From CALJFL01 sp963669435 (GTDB lineage: Bacteria > Pseudomonadota > Gammaproteobacteria > Pseudomonadales > Halieaceae), in assembly GCA_963669435.1 (NCBI GenBank), contig OY770025.1:4526001-4590000 (forward strand): 64,000 nucleotides of DNA. The letters run 5' to 3'. The first letter of the stretch is position 1. Each line of letters starts with the position of its first letter. The position numbers and the translations under genes were made by a program. The notes below the pieces were generated by a model. The model had not been told where the DNA came from. It made no database searches and saw nothing but the letters and a program-made list of their open reading frames with translations. Of this stretch, positions 54,764-63,266 are shown in pieces.

Positions 54764-56446
54764 CTACCCCTCACCCAGATCCAGTACAGCGCCCTGGCTG
54801 GCACTCGCGGCATTGCGCGCAAACTTTGCCAGTACACCGCGGCGATAGCGGGGCTCGGGTGGTTGCCACTGAGCCCGGCGGCGCTCGATTTCATCATCGG
54901 CCACATCGAGGTGCAGCAGTTGTTGATGGGCGTCGATGGTAATCGTGTCGCCCTCTTCAACTAACGCGATCAGACCGCCAGACCAGGCTTCCGGTGCGAC
55001 ATGCCCCACCACCATGCCCCAGGTACCCCCGGAGAAACGGCCGTCGGTAATCAGACCCACGGTTTCACCCAGACCCTGTCCCACCAGGGCGCCGGTGGGT
55101 GCGAGCATTTCGGGCATGCCAGGGCCGCCTTTCGGACCGAGATAACGTAATACCAATACATCTCCGTGATTAATTTGACCAGCGAGAATCGCATCAAGGG
55201 CGGACTGTTCGTCTTCAAACACCCGTGCCGGACCGGTAATCGAAGGATTTTTGAGACCGGTGATCTTGGCCACGGCACCCTCTTCTGCCAGGTTCCCACG
55301 CAATATTGCCAGGTGGCCTTCCTTGTAGAGCGGCGAATCCACCGGTCGGACAACCGCTTCTTCACCGCCGTCGCTATCGATATCGGCCAGGTTTTCTGCC
55401 ACGGTCTTGCCAGTAACGGTCATACACTCACCGTGCAGCAGACCTGCATCCAGCAGCATTTTCATCACCCGCGGGATTCCGCCCACCCGGTGTAAATCGA
55501 TCGCCATGTAGCGTCCGCTGGGTTTGAGATCACAAATGACCGGGACCCGCTTGCGTACGCGTTCAAAGTCGTCGATATCCCAGGCAACTTCCGCCGCGTG
55601 GGCAATAGCCAGGAAATGCAGCACGGCATTGGTAGAACCGCCAGTGGCCATAATCACGGCGACCGCATTTTCAATCGCTTCGCGGGTGACAATATCGCGA
55701 GGTTTCAAGTCCAGTTGTACGGCATTCACCAGCGCGATGGCGCTGTCTCTTGTGCTCTGTATTTTCTCCGACTCGACATTGGCCATGGTGCTGGAGAAAG
55801 GCAAGCTCAAGCCCAGCGCCTCGAAGGCCGAACTCATGGTGTTGGCGGTATACATGCCGCCACAGGAGCCGGTGCCGGGGATAGCATTGCGCTCCACCGC
55901 GAGCAGGTCATCATCGGAAATTCGGCCCGCGCTGTGCTCACCCACCGCTTCGAAAACACTGACAATATTCAGGTCTTCGCCATTGAGCTTGCCCGGCAGA
56001 ATTGTGCCACCGTAAACGAATATCGACGGTACGTTGGCGCGCAGCATACCCATCATGCCGCCGGGCATGTTCTTGTCGCAGCCACCGGTAACCAGCACAC
56101 CATCCATCCACTGGCCACCCACGCAGGTTTCGATACAGTCGGCAATCACCTCGCGGGACACCAGGCTGTATTTCATGCCCTCAGTGCCCATGGACATGCC
56201 GTCGCTAATAGTCGGCGTACCAAACACCTGGGCGTTGGCGCCGGCGCCGGTTAGCGCTTCCACCGCCACATCGACCAGTGGTTGCAGACCCGCATTGCAG
56301 GGTGTAATGGTGGAATGCGCGCTGGCTACACCGATCATTGGCTTATCGAAATCACTGGCCTCGTAGCCAAGGCCATAAAACATGGATCGATTGGGCGCGC
56401 GCTGCAGGCCCTGGGTTATATTGCGCGAACGGCGATTGGACGGCAT
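54764..56446 (-). CDS. ilvD: dihydroxy-acid dehydratase
   Basis: This protein of about 560 residues is a full-length IlvD/Edd-family dehydratase. The iron-sulfur cysteines lie in TPCNAG, GGCDKNMPGG and GSCGGMYTANTM, and C-terminal RFSGGTWGMVVGHVAPEA is present. It makes 2-keto acids from 2,3-dihydroxy acids in valine and isoleucine synthesis; the length and PTISDGMSMGTEGMKYSL favour IlvD over the sugar-acid dehydratases. The frame opens at 56485, but the ATG at 56446 (MPSNRRSRNITQG) has AGGAG 8 bp upstream and the normal N-terminus. Confidence 0.93.
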   Translation of the reverse strand: MPSNRRSRNITQGLQRAPNRSMFYGLGYEASDFDKPMIGVASAHSTITPCNAGLQPLVDVAVEALTGAGANAQVFGTPTISDGMSMGTEGMKYSLVSREVIADCIETCVGGQWMDGVLVTGGCDKNMPGGMMGMLRANVPSIFVYGGTILPGKLNGEDLNIVSVFEAVGEHSAGRISDDDLLAVERNAIPGTGSCGGMYTANTMSSAFEALGLSLPFSSTMANVESEKIQSTRDSAIALVNAVQLDLKPRDIVTREAIENAVAVIMATGGSTNAVLHFLAIAHAAEVAWDIDDFERVRKRVPVICDLKPSGRYMAIDLHRVGGIPRVMKMLLDAGLLHGECMTVTGKTVAENLADIDSDGGEEAVVRPVDSPLYKEGHLAILRGNLAEEGAVAKITGLKNPSITGPARVFEDEQSALDAILAGQINHGDVLVLRYLGPKGGPGMPEMLAPTGALVGQGLGETVGLITDGRFSGGTWGMVVGHVAPEAWSGGLIALVEEGDTITIDAHQQLLHLDVADDEIERRRAQWQPPEPRYRRGVLAKFARNAASASQGAVLDLGEG

Positions 56447-56531
56447 TACAATTGCTCCTGGAGTCGGCTCTACATCACCAACCATTGTAGACGCTTAGCG
56501 TGTGTTTAACCCAGGCACCCATACACAGTAC

Positions 56532-57605
56532 TCACCGTCGGCTCACCTTCAACATCCGATCCCCCAGGAACGAGCCAAGATACCAATGCTCACCCACCTC
56601 TTGAACAACCGTGGCTGCACCCATGGGCGCACCGGCATGCTCCAGCAACACTTTCGAGTCCATGGTGTCCGGATCTAGCTCCACAACGCGAAACAGTCCT
56701 GGACAGGCTTGCTTCGGGTAAGCCAAGCAGAGGCGCAGATCACCGATACTGAAGTCATGTGAGGCAATCCATAGATTGCCCTCGCTACTCCACTGACTGT
56801 TATCCGGGTTCTGCACCTGCGTTTCACCAACCACTTCGCGCTCATGCCAGTCGAACTTGGTGACCGTAGAACCGGCCCAACTGTTGATGAACAGGTATCT
56901 GCCATCCTCAGAGACCTGAATACCGTTAAGATAATCGCCGCCAAAGCCTTCCACCGGGTAAAATGTTGCGCCATCCCAATGCAACAGGTAACCGGGATTG
57001 AAGCCCAGCAGCGCTACGACCTCGTTGATACTCAGTGTGCCCACCTGCCCCTCAGGCCGATCAAACATATGCGTGGCGACAAACCCACCTTCGGGTAGGG
57101 CGACCACGTCATTAAGAAAAGCGCTTGCGGGCGCCTCTGCACAACCCCGCCATTCGATGCGGCGAGGATCTTCGTTATGCAATACCTCGTAGATCTCAAC
57201 CGCTTCCCTTTCGCCGTGATTCACTACCAGCAATTGCAGGCGACGATCGCCGCGGGTAGACAGGTGAATGCCGTGCGGGGCGAGATAGGCACCCGGCGGC
57301 TCAGAGCAGGTCTCGCTACCCCAGCGCTCACCATCCGAGACGGTGCTGTGATTCAACCTTTGCGTAATGCCAGTATCGGTGTTGAACAATGATAGATAGC
57401 CATAGACCTCGCCGTGATTCTGTTCCATTTCACTAACGATCAGCGTTTTCCCGTCCGGCAGCAATTCCATATCTTCCGGGCTCTGGAAGGAACAGATGGG
57501 CTGCATGTCCCCTACTGGTTCACAATCGTTGATCAATGCGGATTCATCGATACAGCCCTGCAGGAACAGCGCGAACAGTAGAACCGGCCATAGATTGGGT
57601 AACAT
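56532..57605 (-). CDS. lipoprotein with SMP-30/paraoxonase-like beta-propeller
   Basis: This 357-residue protein has a lipoprotein signal (ALFLQGC, lipid Cys near residue 18). It also has repeats typical of a six-bladed propeller of the SMP-30/strictosidine-synthase/paraoxonase type: SPEDMELLPDGKTLIVSEM, APHGIHLS with the active-type His, LNDVVALPEGG and NGIQVSEDGRYLFINSW. Such proteins hydrolyse lactones or esters with a calcium ion. It is periplasmic or envelope-bound. It precedes ilvD on the same strand; a functional link is not obvious. Confidence 0.78.
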   Translation of the reverse strand: MLPNLWPVLLFALFLQGCIDESALINDCEPVGDMQPICSFQSPEDMELLPDGKTLIVSEMEQNHGEVYGYLSLFNTDTGITQRLNHSTVSDGERWGSETCSEPPGAYLAPHGIHLSTRGDRRLQLLVVNHGEREAVEIYEVLHNEDPRRIEWRGCAEAPASAFLNDVVALPEGGFVATHMFDRPEGQVGTLSINEVVALLGFNPGYLLHWDGATFYPVEGFGGDYLNGIQVSEDGRYLFINSWAGSTVTKFDWHEREVVGETQVQNPDNSQWSSEGNLWIASHDFSIGDLRLCLAYPKQACPGLFRVVELDPDTMDSKVLLEHAGAPMGAATVVQEVGEHWYLGSFLGDRMLKVSRR

Positions 57606-57709
57606 GCTTTCTCCTCTTTATGCATTGACCATCCAAGCTAATCCAATCAGTGAGCTGACGTCGATAATGTCCGCTCATCAAATAACTCATAGACGAGTAC
57701 ATAGCCGCA

Positions 57710-58714
57710 TCAACTCGCCTTGCGTCGAAACTCTGCTGGCGAACAAGCTTCAACCTTGCGGAAAGCGCGGCGAAAATTGGCCGCGTCCTGGTAGCCCAGT
57801 GTGGCAGCTATCGCCTCTACCGTATCTTCAGTTTCCAGCAGGTAGCGTCGTGCCCAGTTTGCCAGCACCTCGCCGCGGATTTTGCGGAAGCTGGTGCCCT
57901 CGCCCTGCAAGCGCCGATTCAAGGTTCGCTCGGACATATGCAGTTGCTTGGCAACGCTGACGAGGTCCGGAAGAGGTGGTTCATTGGCGCGCATCAATGT
58001 GTCCACGTACTGACTGTAGGGGCTCTCCTCCTGACCCTCCAGGGCCTTGATACGGCGAGCCAGGTCAAGGGTCGTATCTTGCCACATCTGGGCATCGTAA
58101 TAAGGGGAAGCGAGATCGAGGATCTCGCCGGGTAGTTCAACCCCGGTTTCATTGCAATCGAATTTCACCGGACTGTGCAGCCACTTGGCATACTCATCTG
58201 CATAATCCGGACGGGGAATGGCGAAGTAATACAACGCATTTTCCAGGCGGCGGCCGATCACAGTCTCCACGTAGTGTTGAATCAACATTGCCGCCGATTC
58301 AATGTGAAACCGTTCCACATCTCCAGTTTGCTGAAGCAATTCGAAACGGACAGAGATGCCCTGCAGGCCGGAGACCAACACCATGCGGATATAACTGATG
58401 TGCAGCCGCGTGTGGTTTTCCAGCACCCGTAACCCTTCCCGCAGGGTGGGGGCAATAGCGGCTGCCACGCCGATCGGCCCCATAGTAATCATATTGCTGT
58501 TGCGTCCGATTACTTCCAGGCCGAGCTTGTCGTTTCCCAGCAACAATCGACCGTTCTTCAGGACCTGGAGGAAGTCGTTCATTGCAATAGCGCCTGCGGT
58601 TTCAATCTCCTCGCGAGTCAGGGAAGTCCCCTTCAACAGGGTTTGTACCGGGATGTTTTCGGCCAGCGCTGCACGCAGTACAAAGCGAGCATAGACCGGG
58701 CTAATACTCTCCAT
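57710..58714 (-). CDS. AraC-family regulator (AraC_binding-type N-domain)
   Basis: This 334-residue regulator has an N-terminal ligand domain of the type found in OruR/ArgR-like AraC proteins (residues ~10-200, LKNGRLLLGNDKLGLEVIGRN, TLREGLRVLENHTRL). A C-terminal AraC HTH pair follows at residues ~235-330 (VAKQLHMSERTLNRRLQGEGTSFRKI and TVEAIAATLGYQDAANFRRAFRKVEACSPAEFRR). It is divergent from the desaturase at 58836. The direct repeats at 58734-58770 are the probable operator. Fatty-acid or membrane state is the likely signal by context. Confidence 0.92.
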   Translation of the reverse strand: MESISPVYARFVLRAALAENIPVQTLLKGTSLTREEIETAGAIAMNDFLQVLKNGRLLLGNDKLGLEVIGRNSNMITMGPIGVAAAIAPTLREGLRVLENHTRLHISYIRMVLVSGLQGISVRFELLQQTGDVERFHIESAAMLIQHYVETVIGRRLENALYYFAIPRPDYADEYAKWLHSPVKFDCNETGVELPGEILDLASPYYDAQMWQDTTLDLARRIKALEGQEESPYSQYVDTLMRANEPPLPDLVSVAKQLHMSERTLNRRLQGEGTSFRKIRGEVLANWARRYLLETEDTVEAIAATLGYQDAANFRRAFRKVEACSPAEFRRKAS

Positions 58715-58733
58715 ATCGCCATTTCTGGTAATT

Positions 58734-58770
58734 TTGGCGAATTATGACACCTTATTGGCGCCTTTGACAC
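58734..58770. promoter_or_regulatory. AraC-type direct-repeat operator
   Basis: Two copies of TTGGCG-N4/5-TGACAC occur in the same direction (58734-58750 and 58755-58770), 20-21 bp apart. That is two helical turns and the usual spacing for AraC-family dimers. They lie in the spacer between the AraC gene and the desaturase. Confidence 0.65.
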
Positions 58771-58835
58771 TGATCATTTTTTCATCATTCGCGGATAGTA
58801 CGACCACTATCAGCAACAGATATCGGAGAACAGCC

Positions 58836-59735
58836 GTGCAACAGAATGACCCTACCGATCAGGAAGCTATGGCCATCGCTAAAACGCACATGGGTGCGTT
58901 TGCCTGGCCTACTGTGGTGTTTGCTCTCGCCGTCATACTGGCATACGTAGCAACCGTGACCTTGGCGGTCGCCGGGATCATACCGTTGCTGCTCGCAGTG
59001 CCACTGGCCGCGATACTCACCTACCTTGCCTACACGGTACTGCACGAGTCGGCCCACGGTTCTATCAGTGGCAGTAACAAAGAGCTGCGCTGGGTTAATG
59101 AGGCACTGGGTTACCTTGCAGCCTGGGTACTGCTGCTCCCACTCACGGCTCACCGCCATGAGCACCTGGCCCACCATCGCAACACTAACGAGGCGGATGA
59201 GGATCCGGACCATATTGTTTCCGGGATGCTGACCTCGCCCCTACAATTTTTACTACTGTCGCCGCGGTTGATGTGGAAGCAATTCGACTACTACCTGAAA
59301 AACCGCTGGAATAAGGGGCCTCGTTCCCAGGACATAGCCCTGTGCCTTGAGATTGCTTCGGCGCTCGTGCCTCGCCTGGGCATCGTGGCAGCCGGTTTCT
59401 GGATGGAAGGCCTTGCCCTGTTCCTGGCAGCCTGGTTCGCCGGCATGTACATACTGACATTTCTGTTTGCCTATATCGTTCACACACCACACGAAGCTAC
59501 CGGTCGTTACGTGGACACATCCACCATCCTGGTGCCGGGCGCATTGGGCAAACTTGTTACCTGGCTATGGGTCTACCAGAACTACCATTCCATTCACCAC
59601 CTGTTCCCGCGCGTTCCGTTCTACCGCTACCCGGCAGTATTTGAACAGATCGAAGACGCGATGGTCGCCAAGGGCGCGCCCATATATCGACTGGGAGTTG
59701 AAGGTATGCAGCTCAAGGAAGCTAAGGCGATTTAA
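58836..59735 (+). CDS. membrane fatty acid desaturase/hydroxylase
   Basis: This protein of about 299 residues has four transmembrane helices and all three histidine boxes: H-E-S-A-H, H-R-H-E-H-L-A-H-H and H-S-I-H-H (QNYHSIHHLFPRVPFYRY). It is a di-iron fatty acid desaturase or beta-carotene-hydroxylase-like enzyme. The frame opens at 58734, inside the AraC operator; the GTG at 58836 has GGAGA 7 bp upstream and is chosen. A degraded C-terminal copy of a relative is at 47596. Control by the divergent AraC regulator is likely. Confidence 0.88.
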   Translation: MQQNDPTDQEAMAIAKTHMGAFAWPTVVFALAVILAYVATVTLAVAGIIPLLLAVPLAAILTYLAYTVLHESAHGSISGSNKELRWVNEALGYLAAWVLLLPLTAHRHEHLAHHRNTNEADEDPDHIVSGMLTSPLQFLLLSPRLMWKQFDYYLKNRWNKGPRSQDIALCLEIASALVPRLGIVAAGFWMEGLALFLAAWFAGMYILTFLFAYIVHTPHEATGRYVDTSTILVPGALGKLVTWLWVYQNYHSIHHLFPRVPFYRYPAVFEQIEDAMVAKGAPIYRLGVEGMQLKEAKAI

Positions 59736-59850
59736 GTTGCATCTGGAAACGTTGTTGGAAATATCGTCGAGGTAAAAGTCCGATGGATCCTGCTGGAGAT
59801 TCCATAGCCATTTCACTGGATAGTTCATGTTACCAATGGGATGCCTTGAC

Positions 59851-59869
59851 GATCCGACGAAATCGGATC
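59851..59869. promoter_or_regulatory. inverted repeat in toxin-antitoxin promoter region
   Basis: Perfect 7-bp arms GATCCGA and TCGGATC are separated by 5 bp, 52 bp upstream of the antitoxin ATG. It may be a second operator site or a hairpin. Confidence 0.35.
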
Positions 59870-59873
59870 ATAT

Positions 59874-59893
59874 TTAGACTAAATTCAGTCTAA
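59874..59893. promoter_or_regulatory. operator candidate of the toxin-antitoxin operon
   Basis: TTAGACT and AGTCTAA are perfect 7-bp arms with a 6-bp AT-rich spacer, 27 bp before the antitoxin start. Phd/YefM antitoxins bind such palindromes to repress their own operon. Confidence 0.55.
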
Positions 59894-59920
59894 CCCGTAG
59901 CCTGGGCAGCGAGGATCAAA

Positions 59921-60199
59921 ATGAAGGCCTCCACCAATATAAAGCCGATCTCCTACCTGAAGGCTAATGCGTCAGATGTAGTCAATCAGTTGCAAGAGCA
60001 ACGCGAACCGATGATCATCACACAAAACGGCGAAGCGAAGATGGTGGTACAGGACATAGAGAGCTACGAAAAAACTCAGCAAACCCTGGCGCTTCTGAAG
60101 ATTCTGGCACTTGGTCAGCAACAAATCGACACCGGGGAAGTCGTTGAGGCCTCTTCCGCCATCAAGCAACTGCGCTCCCGACGACAAGCGATGGAATGA
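59921..60199 (+). CDS. Phd/YefM-type antitoxin
   Basis: This 92-residue protein has the Phd/YefM antitoxin N-domain (INIKPISYLKANASDVVNQL-like start, EPMIITQNGEAKMVVQDIESYEK) and a flexible charged C-terminus that would neutralise the toxin. It overlaps the toxin gene by 4 bp (ATGA) and likely represses its own promoter through the palindrome at 59874. Confidence 0.88.
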   Translation: MKASTNIKPISYLKANASDVVNQLQEQREPMIITQNGEAKMVVQDIESYEKTQQTLALLKILALGQQQIDTGEVVEASSAIKQLRSRRQAME

Positions 60200-60525
60200 G
60201 CTATCGGATTTACCTGACTCAAGATGCACTTCAGGATCTTGAGGAACTGGACGAATATATTGCAGTCAGCGACTCCGCGGCCAAAGCGGATTATGTTTTG
60301 CGAAGACTGGAAACGGCACTACAACGCCTCGCTGATTCACCAGAAAGAGGCAGCCGCCCCAGGGAGTTGCTGGAACTCGGCATCAGCGAATACCGGCAGG
60401 TATGCTTCAAACCCTATCGCCTCATTTATACCGTGAGAGGTAAGGATGTTTACGTCTTACTGATAGCGGACAGTCGGCGTGATCTTGAGTCTCTGCTGCA
60501 ACGCAGGCTGTTAAACACTGAATGA
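60196..60525 (+). CDS. RelE/ParE-type toxin
   Basis: This 109-residue toxin of the RelE/ParE superfamily shows YRIYLTQDALQDLEELDEYI, ALQRLADSPERGSRPRELLELGISEYRQVCFKPYRLIYTVRGKDVYVLLIADSRRDLESLL. The C-terminal ADSRRDL segment fits ParE-like members better than mRNA-cleaving RelE. The target (gyrase or ribosome) cannot be decided. It forms a type II system with the gene just upstream. Confidence 0.88.
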   Translation: MSYRIYLTQDALQDLEELDEYIAVSDSAAKADYVLRRLETALQRLADSPERGSRPRELLELGISEYRQVCFKPYRLIYTVRGKDVYVLLIADSRRDLESLLQRRLLNTE

Positions 60526-60641
60526 TCAAACTCTGTGGCTAGTTGAAGTATATTCCCGCGACTTTTGTTTGTGTTGTGTTTTTATGCCAGCCGAATGCCC
60601 AAGGACTAAACACACTTCGCGACCAGTATTTCAAACGCAGG

Positions 60642-61838
60642 CTACTCATTAACCTTCAGCAATATAAAAAAAGTCAAAGTGCCTGATACCAGGAAACTAA
60701 AAATCACCGGAATCAGCGTACCGTCGTAAACTTGTCCCACCGCCGTTGCAACGCTCGCGTAGATCATCGTAGATAGAGCGCCAACAAATGCTGCACCGAC
60801 ACCTGCGATGTGGCCTAGAGGCCGCATCGCTATGGCGTTCAGGTTACCAAACAGGGCTCCTGAAAATACGAAAGACAGCGCCGACCATGTCAGGAACCCG
60901 CTGAAAACCAACGAACCACCGGAGCCAGAAGCCGTGTAGAGTCCGATCAGCGAGAGGAAAATGATCATCATCAGGGTAACAAGACATATACGGCGAGTAC
61001 CAACCAACAATACAAGCCTGGCACTGAGTACTGAACCGAGACCAAGGGCCAGGCAGAGCCCGCCAAAATACACGGGAAACAGAGTGGTGACACCATAGAT
61101 ATCCGCGAACATCTGCGGGCTGCTCATAATGAAGCCAATCACGCTGCCCATTGATATCCCCAGGGCCACTGCGTACCAAACACTCTGGCGACTTCGCATA
61201 ACCTCCAGGTAACCCGACGTTACGCTACGCAGGGAGAACCTTCGACGACGTTCCAGGGGTAGCGTTTCGGGCTGTCTCAGCCCAAACCAGACACAGACGG
61301 TGGCCGCCAGCGCAAGCACCAGTAAAAATATGGCTCGCCAGTCGAAAGTCGTGGAGACAAACTGTCCCAGCGCTGGCGCTATCACGGGTGTCGTCATCTG
61401 GATGGCAATGATGTAGGACACAATCCGCGCCATCTCCTTGCCCTCATAGAGATCGCGAGCAATGGAAGTGGATAGCACCCGCGGTGAAGCAGCCCCCAAT
61501 CCCTGCAACGCGCGCCCCAAGAGCAAGGTAGTGAAGCCCTGGGAAAAAAAACAAATAAGAGATCCCAGCATATAGATGCCCAGGCCCAGAAACAGCGCCT
61601 TTCTGCGCCCCACACTATCCGATAGCGGGCCATAGAACAGTTGACCAAGGCCGAGACCAAGAAGCGATGCGGTAATGACATACTGAGCGCTGTTTGAACC
61701 GCCCAGCCCCAAATCATCATCAATCAGTCTGAGTGCAGGCAGCATGATGTCCTGGGTGACCGCCCCCAGCGTCATCATAAACCCCAGCAGCAACACCAGT
61801 TCCAATGTGGGAATTCGGTTTCCAGGAGAACCGAACAT
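60642..61838 (-). CDS. Bcr/CflA-type MFS efflux transporter
   Basis: This protein of about 398 residues has 12 transmembrane helices in the Bcr/CflA drug-efflux group: DIMLPALRLIDDDLG, QLFYGPLSDSVGRRKALFLGL and RALQGLGAASPRVLSTSIARDLY. It would pump out drugs or small metabolites by proton exchange. The ATG at 61838 is chosen because GGAGG lies 8 bp before it, inside the longer frame that starts with TTG. It is divergent from the AtoE-like transporter, with a palindrome between them. Confidence 0.88.
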   Translation of the reverse strand: MFGSPGNRIPTLELVLLLGFMMTLGAVTQDIMLPALRLIDDDLGLGGSNSAQYVITASLLGLGLGQLFYGPLSDSVGRRKALFLGLGIYMLGSLICFFSQGFTTLLLGRALQGLGAASPRVLSTSIARDLYEGKEMARIVSYIIAIQMTTPVIAPALGQFVSTTFDWRAIFLLVLALAATVCVWFGLRQPETLPLERRRRFSLRSVTSGYLEVMRSRQSVWYAVALGISMGSVIGFIMSSPQMFADIYGVTTLFPVYFGGLCLALGLGSVLSARLVLLVGTRRICLVTLMMIIFLSLIGLYTASGSGGSLVFSGFLTWSALSFVFSGALFGNLNAIAMRPLGHIAGVGAAFVGALSTMIYASVATAVGQVYDGTLIPVIFSFLVSGTLTFFILLKVNE

Positions 61839-61862
61839 GTAGTGTGCCTCCAAGGTTATCTA

Positions 61863-61880
61863 TATACTGTGCACTGTATA
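61863..61880. promoter_or_regulatory. 18-bp palindrome between divergent transporters
   Basis: TATACTGTG is followed directly by CACTGTATA; the arms are reverse complements except for one pair. It lies 25 bp from the MFS start and 52 bp from the AtoE-like start, a good place for an operator. No regulator gene is adjacent. Confidence 0.45.
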
Positions 61881-61931
61881 CATTAAAGATAAACACGTCG
61901 ATAAATTGTAAACAATACAGCATGTCGAAAC

Positions 61932-63266
61932 ATGATTAGAAAAATTGCGGATTTACTTGCCGCAGTGATCAGTCGCTGGATGCCAGATGCATTCGTATAT
62001 ACGATTGTTCTGACGTTCATTGCGCTAAGTGCCTGCCTGGCATTTACTGCCGCTGGTTTCATGGAGTCGTTGCGCTACTGGGGTGATGGTTTCTCATCAC
62101 TCCTGTCGTTCTCTATGCAAATGGTGCTCGTCATCGTCGCCGGGCACGCGATTGCTAATTCCTCCCCTGCTATTCGATTTTTTGCCTTCGTGGCGCACCA
62201 GATACACTCGACGCGCCAGGCAGTGGTCGTAGTCACCGTTTTCGCACTGACCTGTAACTGGCTAAACCCGGGTTTTGGGCTGGTAGCCAGTGCGTTTTTC
62301 GCCACAGCCATTGCAAACCGGCTCCCCAAGGTTAACTTCCCGCTACTGGTTGCTTCCGGATATTCCGGCTACGTGATCTGGCATGCTGGGCTGTCCGGGT
62401 CGATACCTCTCAAGATAGCCAGCCCTGGCGATCACGCTCTTGGTAGCGTGATATCGCAAGCAATTCCGCTGAGTGAAACCGTGTTTTCTGGGGCAAATTT
62501 GGCACTGTGCGCGATTCTCTTCATCACGCTACCGGCGCTGAATATGTTGATGGCAAGTTCGCAGCCTATTGAAGCAAGCGATAACCTGACACCACAAAAG
62601 CGATCATTGAGCGAAGACATCGAGACGCAGGAGAACGCCCGGGGCAGACCTGCAGAGCGGATTGAAAACAGCCGACTCCTCGGTTTAGCGATCGCTGTGT
62701 TGGGCATGGCATACGCGGTATTACACTTTTCCAGCGGCCAGGGGCTCAGCCTCGATATGGTGATACTGATGTTGGTCGTGGTCGGGCTGTTCCTGCACGG
62801 GTCACCGAAAAAGTACGTCGGAGCGATCGCTACGGCATCTCCCAGTGCTGCCGGCGTTATCCTGCAGTATCCCTTCTATGGCGGGATTATGGGCGTGATG
62901 ACAGCATCCGGACTGACGTCGGACATTGCCAACTGGTTTGTCTCAATATCCACAGAGTCAAGCTACCTGCTGTACACATTCTTCAGCGCAGGAATACTGA
63001 ACATTTTTGTACCCTCAGGGGGTGGCCAGTGGGTGGTTCAGGGTCCCATCGTCGCCGAATCCGCAGCACAGCTAGGCACTCCCCTCGCCCACGCCGCTAT
63101 GGCGGTGGCCTATGGCGATGCCTGGACCAACCTCATCCAGCCATTTTGGACACTGCCAGTCCTTGCGGTCTCAGGGCTTTCGATAAGAGACATCATGGGC
63201 TACTGCCTGCTGGCCTTCGCCTGGACCGGGGTGGTATTCGCTTCGGTTCTGCTATTACTTTATTGA
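61932..63266 (+). CDS. atoE: short-chain fatty acid transporter (AtoE-type)
   Basis: This 444-residue membrane protein has about 11 helices and AtoE/TIGR00366 signatures. Seen are RKIADLLAAVISRWMPDAFVYTIVLTFIA, CNWLNPGFGLVASAFFA, SGYSGYVIWHAGLSGSIPLKIASPGD, the QYPFYGGIMGVMTASGL loop, and NIFVPSGGGQWVVQGPI with MAVAYGDAWTNLIQPFW. It takes up short-chain fatty acids such as acetoacetate or butyrate. The end overlaps the convergent esterase gene by 7 bp. Confidence 0.88.
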   Translation: MIRKIADLLAAVISRWMPDAFVYTIVLTFIALSACLAFTAAGFMESLRYWGDGFSSLLSFSMQMVLVIVAGHAIANSSPAIRFFAFVAHQIHSTRQAVVVVTVFALTCNWLNPGFGLVASAFFATAIANRLPKVNFPLLVASGYSGYVIWHAGLSGSIPLKIASPGDHALGSVISQAIPLSETVFSGANLALCAILFITLPALNMLMASSQPIEASDNLTPQKRSLSEDIETQENARGRPAERIENSRLLGLAIAVLGMAYAVLHFSSGQGLSLDMVILMLVVVGLFLHGSPKKYVGAIATASPSAAGVILQYPFYGGIMGVMTASGLTSDIANWFVSISTESSYLLYTFFSAGILNIFVPSGGGQWVVQGPIVAESAAQLGTPLAHAAMAVAYGDAWTNLIQPFWTLPVLAVSGLSIRDIMGYCLLAFAWTGVVFASVLLLLY

